DNA from: Atopobium fossor DSM 15642
GTDB taxonomy: Bacteria > Actinomycetota > Coriobacteriia > Coriobacteriales > Atopobiaceae
Reading direction: 5' to 3'
Assembly: GCF_000483125.1 (NCBI RefSeq)
Contig: NZ_AXXR01000004.1
Span: 124,001-188,000, forward strand
Length of the DNA stretch: 64,000 nucleotides
The notes under the pieces were generated by a model. The model made no database searches. It saw only the letters and a list, made by a program, of their open reading frames with translations, and was not told the DNA's origin. A program made the translations under genes and the position numbers. This document shows positions 53,421 to 62,096 of this stretch, piece after piece; position 1 is the first letter of the stretch; every line of letters begins with the position of its first letter.

Positions 53421-54377
53421 TTACCATTCAAATCCATTATCGAAGGCAAAATTCTTTGCTTGTTCCACAAATCCATCCTGCTCTTGAGCCCAAATAATGA
53501 GATCTGGTGTGTCCATCAAAATAGGTTCTGCCTCCATGCAGGCCATCGCTACTTCTTCAAAACTACCTTGTTCAAAGGCTGGACGGACAAGTAGGTAGAG
53601 CTCAACATATACAGGATGCATTAAAAGAAATGGTCCAGGCCTATAAGCTCTCATAAAACCCTGCAGGGCTCGACGTGCAGCACTCATACGGTCAAGTTTG
53701 TACAATAAAATAATGCGCGCAAGAGCAAACCAAGCATTGCTTCGGTGACGATAGCTTGACTCAAGTGCTTCAAGTTTCTCTTCCAGCTCAAGGCGTGCGT
53801 AGGCAAGTGATAACGTATAGCGAGCGCCAACATGATCTGCGGGGTCACTACTAATGAGTGTTTCGCATGCGCGTACAGCTTGGGAGTATCGTGCAGTTTC
53901 CAACATTGCACGTGAAGTTGCAGCGCGAGCACGCAAAGAAGGACGAGCGTAAATATTATCCCAAGCATCCGTGATAAATTTGCTAGAAAGCGACTGTACA
54001 GCATGGCTTTCCAGTGCTTCAAAATTTTTCTCAGAGGCATAGTCAAGCGATATAATCTGTAGCGTTTTAGCATCTGTACAATGCTGGTCCACGTCTAAAA
54101 TCTTGCTGCAGGAGTTATGAATGGATGTAAGCCAACTTTTGCGCTTTTGGCAAAATACATCATCATCCAGGTCTTCAAAACTATCTTGTAGAGGCGTTAA
54201 GCTGTCCATGAGCTGTGCAAACATATAAAATGCACGGTCCTCTGGGGTGGAAATAAACCTTTCAGGTTCTTTGCTAATGGCATCATCCAGCTCAACACCA
54301 GCGGCAATGGATAGAGGGCCAAGTTCCCGTGCTTTTGTTTTTCTCACGCGCTCGAGAAATTCATCCCATACGTTCAT
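53421..54377 (-). CDS. Helical-repeat (TPR-like) protein, second of a tandem pair
   Basis: A 318-residue cytoplasmic protein with no signal or membrane segment. It is rich in helix pairs with alternating Ala/Leu/Tyr (GARYTLSLAYARLELEEKLEAL, WFALARIILLYKLDRMSAARRAL), as in TPR/SEL-like proteins. It is a clear paralogue of the gene at 54374-55372: both share [S/N]xDPxDxxGARYTxxLxYAxLE, [N/D]AWxxLARIxLxYKxxxMxAAxxxLQxxMRxY. The start overlaps the preceding stop by four bases (ATGA). The function is unknown; no enzymatic motif was seen. Confidence 0.82.
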   Translation of the reverse strand: MNVWDEFLERVRKTKARELGPLSIAAGVELDDAISKEPERFISTPEDRAFYMFAQLMDSLTPLQDSFEDLDDDVFCQKRKSWLTSIHNSCSKILDVDQHCTDAKTLQIISLDYASEKNFEALESHAVQSLSSKFITDAWDNIYARPSLRARAATSRAMLETARYSQAVRACETLISSDPADHVGARYTLSLAYARLELEEKLEALESSYRHRSNAWFALARIILLYKLDRMSAARRALQGFMRAYRPGPFLLMHPVYVELYLLVRPAFEQGSFEEVAMACMEAEPILMDTPDLIIWAQEQDGFVEQAKNFAFDNGFEW

Positions 54378-55372
54378 GTGGTCTCGCTTTTCAAAAAATC
54401 TTCTGCGCGCTTAGACAGCCAATTACCCAATGGACCATGCTCTCCGTCATCTCGTCCTTCTTGAAGCAATACGCTTGCTTCGGAAACAGCTACGATAAGT
54501 TCATTTTCGCTAAAGGGTATAACAGGAAGCCGACAAAATACGCCATCTGGTAGTTCTTCTTGTTGTTTAAGGGTGGTAGCTGCTTGTGGGTAGCTCCGCA
54601 TAAGCTCTTGCAAAAAGAGCTCGGCAGCCTGCATATCACGGCGTTTATAGGCCAAAGCAATACGTGCAAGAAGTACCCATGCATCTTCATGTGCAGGATT
54701 ACCCAGGCGCAGTGTGCGGATCACTAAAGATTCCAACGCTCGATCATCTTCCAGCTTGGCATACACCAGTGCTGCGGTATAGCGTGCCCCTGATGCATCT
54801 TGCGGATCAAGATTAAGCAGTTCTTCTACAAGTTTTGCTGCAATGCGATAACGTCCACATACCAGAGCGCGAACTGCCAATGTTGCCGTCCAGCGTTTGT
54901 AGGGGCGCATGGCAATATCTTGTGCTAATTCTTCATCAAGCACGGTGTGGCCAGTTGCCTTCTTACGCGCATTCTCGCAGTCTTGCTTAACCTTTTCTAT
55001 GTGGTCTGCAAGAAAACGGTAGTACGACTCAAAGTTGGGGCACTGTGATGCAGCCAACATACGTTGTGCGTCATAGCAGGTATCATCCAGCGCGTTTGCT
55101 TCATTCAATAAAGAGGTGGCGGTATCAATAATTTTCTCGGCAGCTTTTTCTTCCGAGAAGGGCAGGCGATAGTCAATAAGATAAGCTGCCTGTGCAACCA
55201 AATGAAAAGCACGCTCGCTATCTGTTTGCGGTAGAGAGTTGCGGTTATGTGTATACAGCCGCTTGAAGTCTGCAATAGCTTTTGCCGTTGTTTGTGTGTC
55301 TGACCAATCCAAAGTTTGAGCAAAGCGTAGGCTCATGCGTTGGTAATCTTCTGTCCAAGGATCGTAGGACAC
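54374..55372 (-). CDS. Helical-repeat (TPR-like) protein, first of a tandem pair
   Basis: A 332-residue paralogue of its downstream neighbour, of the same helical-repeat type with no obvious enzyme motif. The start GTG at 55370-55372 was preferred because AAAGGAGG lies 6 bases upstream, giving SYDPWTEDYQRM; a longer frame to 55423 has no good site. The pair probably arose by duplication and may bind each other or a common partner. Confidence 0.8.
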   Translation of the reverse strand: MSYDPWTEDYQRMSLRFAQTLDWSDTQTTAKAIADFKRLYTHNRNSLPQTDSERAFHLVAQAAYLIDYRLPFSEEKAAEKIIDTATSLLNEANALDDTCYDAQRMLAASQCPNFESYYRFLADHIEKVKQDCENARKKATGHTVLDEELAQDIAMRPYKRWTATLAVRALVCGRYRIAAKLVEELLNLDPQDASGARYTAALVYAKLEDDRALESLVIRTLRLGNPAHEDAWVLLARIALAYKRRDMQAAELFLQELMRSYPQAATTLKQQEELPDGVFCRLPVIPFSENELIVAVSEASVLLQEGRDDGEHGPLGNWLSKRAEDFLKSETT

Positions 55373-55678
55373 GACGAGCCTCCTTTGCGGGAGATAATAA
55401 CGGATTATCTTAACGGATACCATACTACCTAAAATAAGCGCGTATTGGATGACTGTAGACGCTGTAATCGGTGTCTAACATCAATATGTCGCTGCATAGA
55501 ATGACTAGTAAATAGTGGTCATTTAGCCGTTATAAGGTAATAAATGCATAAAATATTATAAAAAATGAATATAATTACTGTAATATTTCGAGATTTTATA
55601 GGTCCAACGGTCTATACTAGATGTAACGAATTCCCGGTAATTGGCTACACAAAGCTTGTAGCCCCTAAAGGAGGAAAA
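55373..55678. promoter_or_regulatory. Divergent control region of the repeat-protein pair and the alcohol dehydrogenase
   Basis: 306 bases without a gene. On the right it holds a -10-like TATACT (55613-55618) about 60 bases before the dehydrogenase start, an AT-rich inverted repeat AAATATTA (55551-55558) / TAATATTT (55581-55588), and AAAGGAGG at the end. No promoter could be fixed on the left; the sequence between is unremarkable. Confidence 0.4.
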
Positions 55679-56893
55679 ATGGGACGTTTTACTAACCCGC
55701 GCGACTTGTACTTTGGAGAGGGTGCACGTCATGAGGTAAAGAACCTCAAGGGTTCCCGCGCAATAATCGTTTCCGGTGGTAGCTCTATGCGCCGTGGCGG
55801 TTTTTTGCAGGATATCGAGGCAGACCTTAAGTCTGCTGGCTTCGAGGTAGCATTCTTTGAGGGTGTCGAATCTGATCCATCCGTAGAAACGGTTATGAAG
55901 GGTGCTGCTGCAATGGCAGAGTTCCAGCCTGACTGGATTATTGCTGTTGGTGGCGGTTCTCCTATCGATGCAGCTAAGGCTATGTGGATTAAGTACGAGT
56001 ATCCCGAGACTACCTTTGAGCAAATGTGCGTTGTATTTGGTCTTCCTGAGCTTCGCCAGAAGGCTCATTTCTGTGCAATTTCTTCTACCTCTGGTACTGC
56101 TACCGAGGTAACTGCATTCTCTATCATTACTGATTACTCTAAGGGTATTAAGTACCCTATTGCTGACTTCGAGATTACCCCCGATGTGGCAATTGTTGAC
56201 CCTGAGCTTACTTATACCATGCCTGCTAAGCTTTGCTCTCACACTGGTATGGACGCTCTTACTCACTGCATGGAAGCATATGTTTCTACCGTTGCTTCTA
56301 TGTACACCGACGGTAACGCACTTCACGGTATCCGTGAGATTGCTGAGTGGCTGCCTAAGTCCTATAAGGGCGATAAAGAAGCTCGTCAGCACATGCATGA
56401 TGCACAGTGCATTGCTGGTATTGCATTCTCTTCTGGTCTGCTTGGTATTGTTCACTCCATGGCTCACAAGACTGGTGCTGCATTTAGCGGTGGTCATATC
56501 ATCCATGGCTGCGCAAATGCTATGTATCTTGGCAAGGTCATCCAGTTTAACGCCAAGGATGAGCGCGCTGCAGAGCGTTATGCCTTTGTAGCTAAGGAAG
56601 TATTGCATCTTGAAGGCAGCACCAACGAGGAGCTTGTAGCTGCTTTGGTACAGTTCATTCGTGATATTAACGACAAGTTGGACATCCCCCAAGCTATCAA
56701 GAACTATGGCGAGGGTGGCGTAAAGTCTGAGACTTCTATTATTGATGAGTCAGAATTCCTCGAGAAGCTTCCTGTTATTGCTGCTAACGCAATTGATGAT
56801 GCTTGCACCGGCGCTAACCCCCGCAAGCCTACTCAGGAAGAGATGGAGCAACTCCTCAAGTGTGTCTACTACGACCTGCCTGTTGAGTTTTAA
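55679..56893 (+). CDS. Iron-containing (group III) alcohol dehydrogenase
   Basis: A 404-residue NAD(P)H-dependent alcohol dehydrogenase/aldehyde reductase. The nucleotide-binding motif AVGGGSPIDAAKAMW, TSGTATEVTAFSI, and the metal-binding histidine region GMDALTHCMEAYV and GIVHSMAHKTGA/GGHIIHGCANA are present. Related proteins form the C-terminal half of AdhE and butanol dehydrogenases. Codon bias is strong, so it is probably abundant. The ATG at 55679 has AAAGGAGG upstream; the longer frame from 55565 has no such site. Confidence 0.93.
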   Translation: MGRFTNPRDLYFGEGARHEVKNLKGSRAIIVSGGSSMRRGGFLQDIEADLKSAGFEVAFFEGVESDPSVETVMKGAAAMAEFQPDWIIAVGGGSPIDAAKAMWIKYEYPETTFEQMCVVFGLPELRQKAHFCAISSTSGTATEVTAFSIITDYSKGIKYPIADFEITPDVAIVDPELTYTMPAKLCSHTGMDALTHCMEAYVSTVASMYTDGNALHGIREIAEWLPKSYKGDKEARQHMHDAQCIAGIAFSSGLLGIVHSMAHKTGAAFSGGHIIHGCANAMYLGKVIQFNAKDERAAERYAFVAKEVLHLEGSTNEELVAALVQFIRDINDKLDIPQAIKNYGEGGVKSETSIIDESEFLEKLPVIAANAIDDACTGANPRKPTQEEMEQLLKCVYYDLPVEF

Positions 56894-56944
56894 TCTCTAC
56901 GCAGTATAGACGCTTGCGCACAAACGCAGTATAACAAGCTTATT

Positions 56945-56987
56945 AAAACCCATCGAGTTTGGATGTCTGTCCACTCGGTGGGTTTTT
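56945..56987 (+). terminator. Terminator after the alcohol dehydrogenase
   Basis: The stem AAAACCCATCGAGT / ACTCGGTGGGTTTT (one wobble) is followed by T-run and A. It lies about 50 bases past the stop. Confidence 0.88.
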
Positions 56988-57062
56988 AGTTGTCCAAAAT
57001 ATATTTCTGATCGTTTAGCTGTGTTTTAAAGCTGTTCTAGCTGATAAAGGTTCCAATTTTTC

Positions 57063-57081
57063 GGGGGGGGGGGGGGGGGGG
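57063..57081 (+). repeat. Poly-G tract of 19 G before the surface protein gene
   Basis: Nineteen consecutive G directly precede TAGAAT (57082-57087), a -10-like hexamer, 44 bases before the surface protein ATG. Long homopolymers of this kind are slippage hot spots; located next to a promoter element they can switch expression. The true length in the sample may vary, and assemblers often miscall it. Confidence 0.85.
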
Positions 57082-57125
57082 TAGAATAAAAACCAGTATA
57101 AAAAACCGAACTAGGAACATACCAT

Positions 57126-58922
57126 ATGAAGCTTAGAAAAGTACTACTAACCTTTTTATCTTCCATACTTTGTATAAACCTTGCTTTGCCTGCTGCACCC
57201 GTCTATGCAGATGACAGTGTTATCGCTCTACCTAAGAGTGAGAAGCGTATAGAGCTGGAAGAACTTATAAGTCAAGCAAAACAGCTGGGTGTTACCGTTA
57301 CTGAGTCAAGTAAAAATGAAACAGTGTCCTATGAGGAGAAGGATGCTCGAAATCAAACGCTTGATGCAGATTACGATGCCCAGATTACAAGTCTTAAGAC
57401 TGCTATCGAGAAGCAAAAGCTGAGTAATGAGCAGTATGAGCAAGATCAAAAATCTGCAATTAAGAGTCTTGCTGGCAGTGAATGGACAGAAGAGCAGCTC
57501 CGTGATTTTCTGAGTGAGGGAGAAAATAAAGTATCGGTCCTTACAACACAGGATACATCCATGAAGCTCATGGATTTTGATGTGCTTAAGAGTGCAACGT
57601 CGTTTAAAAAAGGACAGACACTTACATATACTCATGTATTCCAGGATAGTCTGACGGGCAAATGGATTGATGTAGCTCTTACCTTTACAAATATTACCAA
57701 CCCTATAACTGGCGCTGAACTCAATAGCGTTTCATATCTTAATTCGGGTATTTATGCCAATCAAATTGCATTGTCTTATCAAGTAGCAGATATCACAATG
57801 GATGTTGCTTTCTATGAAAATGGTACCGATGTACCAATAAAAATTAGTCCAATTGTTATTTTTACTGATGTTGATGATAGGCAAGCAGTAAAGATTGACA
57901 GTCCCGAGACAAAGAAAATGATTTTTGGCAGCAAACTTCACCTGCAAGATGGTTTTGTGGATTCCAGAAATGGTGGATCAGACGGGACTGACGGAAGTAA
58001 CAGAGCTTATTGGGCAATGTTCGCCCTGAGTGAGACAGACAAATTTACGTATACGTTTAAGTCTGGTAGCAGTACAGTGCTACATGGTATTGGTGTAAAG
58101 TCAACCTTGTATACTCGTCCTCAAAAGGCCTATGAATCAGCAGCAGTCTCCTATACAAATCTATTGCTTAAACAGGAAAAGCAAACCATTTCTGGTGAGA
58201 AAATCTGGCAGGATGACAACAACCGTGATGGTATTCGTCCCAACAACATAACCCTTGCCTTAGTGCGCAATGGCCAAGATACAGGTCAGACTACTCAAGC
58301 AAGCTCAACAAGTAACTGGAAGTATAGCTTTGCCAATCTGGATACCTATGATAATCAGGGTAATAAAATTAACTATTCTGTCAAAGAGATTTTGGTGCAA
58401 GGGTACACTTCTAAAACTGAAGGCTTCAAAGTAACTAACACCTACCAACCTAAAACCACTTCAGTGAAAGTTAAAAAGGTTTGGAACGATGCTGGTAAGG
58501 AGAGCAAGCGACCAGCTTCTGTTACGGTCAGGCTTATGGCCGATGGGCAGGAAGTGGCACAGCACATCCTGAATGAACAAAATAATTGGGCAGCAGAATT
58601 TGAAGATGTCTTTGTTAACCAAGATGGTAAAGCTATTGTGTACACTGTGCAGGAAGTTGCAGTAGATGGATACACAAGTACTCTTACAGGAGATACAGCT
58701 AACGGCTTTGAGATTATCAACACCCCCAAGCTAGACCCTGCTCCAAATCCAGCAAAAGATTCTGCTAAACCAACAGTCCAACTAGCTATTCAAACTGCCA
58801 CAAAGATGCTGCCAGCAACAGGAGATGTCACGCCACTTATGCAGTTGACTATAGGTCTGACTCTAGGAGTGACAGCTTTTGGTATTGCGATTGCTATACG
58901 TCGTAAAAAGAATAATAGCTAG
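57126..58922 (+). CDS. LPXTG-anchored surface adhesin (GbpC-like domain, two Cna_B repeats)
   Basis: A 598-residue cell-wall protein. Signal peptide about 1-28 (basic MKLRK, hydrophobic core, APVYA|DD), then a coiled-coil-like region (residues 35-130, rich in E/K/Q), a domain resembling the GbpC/antigen I/II V-region (MKLMDFDVLKSATSFKKGQTLTY and following beta-rich part), two Cna_B-type repeats (about 352-440 and 443-535; KKVWNDA, KIWQDD starts), a sortase motif LPATG at 562-566, a hydrophobic segment and a basic tail RRKKNNS. It should be anchored to peptidoglycan by sortase. Preceded by a 19-G run; expression may be phase-variable. Confidence 0.9.
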   Translation: MKLRKVLLTFLSSILCINLALPAAPVYADDSVIALPKSEKRIELEELISQAKQLGVTVTESSKNETVSYEEKDARNQTLDADYDAQITSLKTAIEKQKLSNEQYEQDQKSAIKSLAGSEWTEEQLRDFLSEGENKVSVLTTQDTSMKLMDFDVLKSATSFKKGQTLTYTHVFQDSLTGKWIDVALTFTNITNPITGAELNSVSYLNSGIYANQIALSYQVADITMDVAFYENGTDVPIKISPIVIFTDVDDRQAVKIDSPETKKMIFGSKLHLQDGFVDSRNGGSDGTDGSNRAYWAMFALSETDKFTYTFKSGSSTVLHGIGVKSTLYTRPQKAYESAAVSYTNLLLKQEKQTISGEKIWQDDNNRDGIRPNNITLALVRNGQDTGQTTQASSTSNWKYSFANLDTYDNQGNKINYSVKEILVQGYTSKTEGFKVTNTYQPKTTSVKVKKVWNDAGKESKRPASVTVRLMADGQEVAQHILNEQNNWAAEFEDVFVNQDGKAIVYTVQEVAVDGYTSTLTGDTANGFEIINTPKLDPAPNPAKDSAKPTVQLAIQTATKMLPATGDVTPLMQLTIGLTLGVTAFGIAIAIRRKKNNS

Positions 58923-58951
58923 TACAACTTTGCGATAGTAAGTGTATTGAC

Positions 58952-58993
58952 AACTACGGTGCCCAGATACTATCTGGGCACCGTAGTTCTTTG
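58952..58993 (+). terminator. Terminator of the surface protein gene
   Basis: A very strong stem of up to 18 bp, AACTACGGTGCCCAGA/TCTGGGCACCGTAGTT, with a short loop, followed by TCTTTG. About 30 bases past the stop. Confidence 0.9.
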
Positions 58994-59053
58994 TGATTGG
59001 GTATGTGCCGGATACAGTGAATTTGCTTATGATGAAACAAAACTAAAACGAAA

Positions 59054-59089
59054 GCCTGCGTTACTAACCACGATTGGCAGGCATTTTTT
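59054..59089 (+). terminator. Second hairpin before the DeoR gene
   Basis: A 6-bp stem GCCTGC/GCAGGC around an inner GTTA/TAAC stem, then ATTTTTT. A weaker terminator-like element; it could insulate the downstream regulator. Confidence 0.55.
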
Positions 59090-59211
59090 GAAAAACATAG
59101 AGGTTATATAGTAAGAAGGCCATTTACTCTTTACATTTTCTTGTCATATGTTTACATGTAGACTTACCAATGAATAAACAAAACCATTTCGAACGAAATT
59201 CATGAGGTTAT

Positions 59212-59958
59212 ATGTCTAAACGTGATAGCGCTATTTTAGAGATTCTTACGCGCCGCAAGCGGATAGAAGTATCCGAACTCTCTGAAATTCTCGATGTTTC
59301 TAATGTGACCATCCGTAAAGACCTTGATGCTCTTCAAGCGCAAGGATTGGTAATCCGTGAGCACGGTTTTGCGCTTCTTGCTAATCCCAATGACGTAAAC
59401 GGACGACTGGCATATCACTATACGGAGAAACTTCAAATTGCTAAGCGTGCCGCAGACTTGGTCAAGGATGGATCAACCATCATGATCGAAAATGGTAGCT
59501 GCTGTGCTTTACTTGCACGTGAAATTGCTCTAGCCAAACACAACATTACTATTGTGACTAATAGTACGTTCATAGCAAATTACGTGCGCGATTTTCCTTC
59601 TATAAGTACCACGCTGCTGGGAGGATTTGTTCAGCCGGATTCTCAGGTGGTAGTGGGCCCCTTGGTGCGCTTGTGTGCTCGTGAGTTTTCTGTTGAATAT
59701 CTCTTTGCCGGTACTGATGGCTGGTCTTCTAACATAGGCTTTACCAACTCTGATCAAATGCGTGCAGAGTCCGTGCGCATTATGGCACAGTCTGCCAATG
59801 AGGTCATCATTCTTACAGAGTCCGAGAAATTCTCGTCTACCGGTGCGGTTCCTTTGCGTATTCAAGACCGCCCCATTACGGTGATTACAGACAATCAGAT
59901 GCAGCCTATGTATGTCGAACAAGCTCAAAAGTTGGGTCTAGGTATTGTTCGTGTCTGA
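59212..59958 (+). CDS. DeoR family transcriptional regulator
   Basis: A 248-residue sugar-phosphate-responsive repressor: an N-terminal helix-turn-helix (ILEILTRRKRIEVSELSEILDVSNVTIRKDLDALQAQGLV) and a DeoR C-terminal sensor domain (MIENGSCCALLARE, VVGP, AGTDGWSSNIGFT). It precedes the second mannose-type PTS operon and probably represses it. The ATG is preceded by an ATGAGGTT site. Confidence 0.9.
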   Translation: MSKRDSAILEILTRRKRIEVSELSEILDVSNVTIRKDLDALQAQGLVIREHGFALLANPNDVNGRLAYHYTEKLQIAKRAADLVKDGSTIMIENGSCCALLAREIALAKHNITIVTNSTFIANYVRDFPSISTTLLGGFVQPDSQVVVGPLVRLCAREFSVEYLFAGTDGWSSNIGFTNSDQMRAESVRIMAQSANEVIILTESEKFSSTGAVPLRIQDRPITVITDNQMQPMYVEQAQKLGLGIVRV

Positions 59959-60037
59959 GGTATGTGTCCGTGAAGGTGAAGTTTGTGGGGTAGGTTACAA
60001 GTAATCGATCGCTACACATAACTTAAAGAAAAATGCA

Positions 60038-60079
60038 AGAAACTATTTTTGGGATTTTCTCAAAAATAGTTTCTTTTTT
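60038..60079 (+). terminator. Terminator of the DeoR gene
   Basis: A 14-bp perfect stem AGAAACTATTTTTG/CAAAAATAGTTTCT with a 9-base loop, then a T-run. Confidence 0.92.
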
Positions 60080-60150
60080 ATGAGTGGACAAACTGTATAT
60101 CGCCAATTCTAGCTGCAATTTTGTATCTGATATACCACTAAGGGCCCAAA

Positions 60151-60195
60151 TGCTTACGTTCGTAAGCAATATATTGTCATGAACGAAGCAATATA
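60151..60195 (+). promoter_or_regulatory. Putative DeoR operator cluster upstream of the mannose PTS
   Basis: The palindrome TGCTTACG-TT-CGTAAGCA (60151-60168) runs into AGCAATATA (60165-60173), which returns as AGCAATATA at 60187-60195, 22 bases later (about two helical turns). It fits a cooperative repressor site; the adjacent DeoR protein is the candidate. Confidence 0.5.
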
Positions 60196-60271
60196 GTATG
60201 CTCTATGAAGTTTACACGGGATATACACATCCCGCGCACGGTAAGAAAACGGTAAGGATTGGAGGTAGTCA

Positions 60272-61252
60272 GTGGTCGGTATTGTTCTTGCAAGTCATGG
60301 TGGACTTGCAGAGGGTGCTTATTCTTCCGCAAAAATGATCTTTGGTGATCAGGAAGATGTGGCAATTGTTTCACTCACCCCCGATATGGGACCCGCGGAC
60401 TTCAAAGAGAGTTTGCAAAAGGCTGTATCAACTCTTTCCAACCAGGATAGTGTTTTGTTCTTGGTTGATCTTAAGGGTGGTACTCCCTACAACCAGACGA
60501 GGACACTGCTTGAGGAAGAGGGCCATGAAGATTGGGTTCTCATCTCCGGCTTGAGTTTGCCTATGGTTTTGTCTGCATTTGACTCTCGTGATGCAGCATC
60601 TGCACGTGAGATTGCATCAATCGTTGCAAATGGCGCCACCAGTGGCGTAAGCATCATCCCTGAGGAACTCAACGTAGTTGTATGTGCTGTTCCCGAGAAG
60701 ACCCAAGAAGCCGCAGGCACCGTACTGAAGCCCGGCACCGTAGTTGGTGACGGCAAGATTAAGACGGCGCTGGTCCGCATTGACTCTCGTCTGTTGCATG
60801 GTCAGGTTGCAACCGCTTGGACCAAGCAGGTAACTCCTACACGCATCATTGTTGTTTCTGACGGCGTTGCTAAGGATGCCATGCGTAAGACCCTCATTAC
60901 CGAAGCTGCTCCTCCAGGAGTTCGTGCAAATGTCATTCCAGTAAGTAAGCTCATTCAGATTTGGGATGACCCTCGTTTTGGTGGCACCAAGGCAATGTTT
61001 TTGTTCGAGACACCTCAGGACGTGGTCCGTGCAATTGAGGGTGGCGTTCAATTTGAGGCAGTCAACTTTGGTTCCATGGCTCACTCTGCCGGCAAGGTCC
61101 TTCTCAATGATACTTTGTCTGTCAACAAGGATGATGCTGATGCCATTAAGTTCTTGCATGAACATGGTCTTAAGCTTACAGCGCAAAAGGTACCTACCGA
61201 TAAGCCCCAAGATGTTTGGGCGCTTGTTGTCAAAGCTGGTTTAGATAAATAA
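60272..61252 (+). CDS. PTS mannose-family EIIAB fusion
   Basis: A 326-residue EIIA-EIIB fusion (ManX/LevDE type). EIIA: VLASHGGLAEG with His9, and DLKGGTPYN. EIIB begins at about residue 164 (TALVRIDSRLLHGQV) with phospho-His176. GTG start with GGAGG upstream. It passes phosphate to the sugar carried by the following EIIC/EIID. Confidence 0.94.
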   Translation: MVGIVLASHGGLAEGAYSSAKMIFGDQEDVAIVSLTPDMGPADFKESLQKAVSTLSNQDSVLFLVDLKGGTPYNQTRTLLEEEGHEDWVLISGLSLPMVLSAFDSRDAASAREIASIVANGATSGVSIIPEELNVVVCAVPEKTQEAAGTVLKPGTVVGDGKIKTALVRIDSRLLHGQVATAWTKQVTPTRIIVVSDGVAKDAMRKTLITEAAPPGVRANVIPVSKLIQIWDDPRFGGTKAMFLFETPQDVVRAIEGGVQFEAVNFGSMAHSAGKVLLNDTLSVNKDDADAIKFLHEHGLKLTAQKVPTDKPQDVWALVVKAGLDK

Positions 61253-61280
61253 ATCTTTCGGATAAGAAAAAGGAGGAGAC

Positions 61281-62078
61281 ATGGGCGCTTTGTCGATCGT
61301 ATTTGTGTTGTTCGTTGCATTTCTCGCGGGCCTCGAAGGCATTTTGGACGAGTGGCAGTTCCATCAGCCAATCGTAGCCTGTACTCTTATTGGTATTGTT
61401 ACCGGCCATCCCATGGAGGGTGTACTTCTTGGTGGTACCCTTCAGATGGTTGCGCTTGGTTGGATGAATATTGGTGCTGCAGTTGCACCAGACGCCGCTC
61501 TTGCTTCTGTTGCTTCGGCAATTTTAGTGTGCATGAAAGGCGCTTCTGTATCTGATGGTGTTGCTTCTGCAATGGCTTTGGCAGTTGCTGGTTTGGTACT
61601 CACCATTTTTGTACGCACCATTACTGTAGGTATTATTCACCTGGCAGACCACGCAGCAGAGCAGGGTAACCTTTCCATGCTTAACAGTCTGCACCTGTTT
61701 GCACTGCTGCTTCAGGGTCTGCGTATTCTCATTCCTGCAGCATTTGTAATTGCTGTTCCCGCAGAGGCTGTTCAGGCTGCACTTGAGGTCATTCCCGTTT
61801 GGGTATCTGGCGGTCTTGCTGCTGCTGGCGGCTTCATTGTTGTTGTTGGTTACGCCATGGTTATCAATATGATGGCTACGCGTGAACTTTGGCCATTCTT
61901 CTTCATTGGCTTTGTACTGTCCGTCATTTCTGGAATCACTCTCATTGGTATGGGTATCATTGGCGTTTGCCTTGCCCTTATCTACCTCAACCTTAAGCCT
62001 GAATTTAATGGCGGTGGTGGAGCCGGCGGTAATTCTGTCGAGGCTCAGCTTGATTCCATTTTGAATGACTACGAGTAG
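61281..62078 (+). CDS. PTS mannose-family EIIC permease
   Basis: A 265-residue membrane protein with FLAGLEGILDEWQFHQPIVACTL, GTLQMVALGWMNIGAAVAPDAALASV, and about seven hydrophobic segments. AAAAAGGAGG precedes the ATG at 61281. Confidence 0.93.
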   Translation: MGALSIVFVLFVAFLAGLEGILDEWQFHQPIVACTLIGIVTGHPMEGVLLGGTLQMVALGWMNIGAAVAPDAALASVASAILVCMKGASVSDGVASAMALAVAGLVLTIFVRTITVGIIHLADHAAEQGNLSMLNSLHLFALLLQGLRILIPAAFVIAVPAEAVQAALEVIPVWVSGGLAAAGGFIVVVGYAMVINMMATRELWPFFFIGFVLSVISGITLIGMGIIGVCLALIYLNLKPEFNGGGGAGGNSVEAQLDSILNDYE

Positions 62079-62096
62079 AAAAGGAGTGTGAGAACA

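Larger units (their letters stand above)
59959..60271. promoter_or_regulatory. Intergenic region between the DeoR gene and the second mannose PTS
   Basis: 313 bases without a gene: the terminator of the DeoR gene at 60038-60079, then a palindrome and direct repeats (separate entry). An AT-rich stretch around 60170-60200 probably holds the promoter, and GGAGG at 60261-60265 is the ribosome site of EIIAB. Confidence 0.6.

Noticed and set aside
55556-56692. 378-codon minus-strand frame over the alcohol dehydrogenase
   Set aside because: The plus-strand gene has complete motifs and a ribosome site; the antisense product is Cys/Ser/Asn-rich without a recognisable domain.
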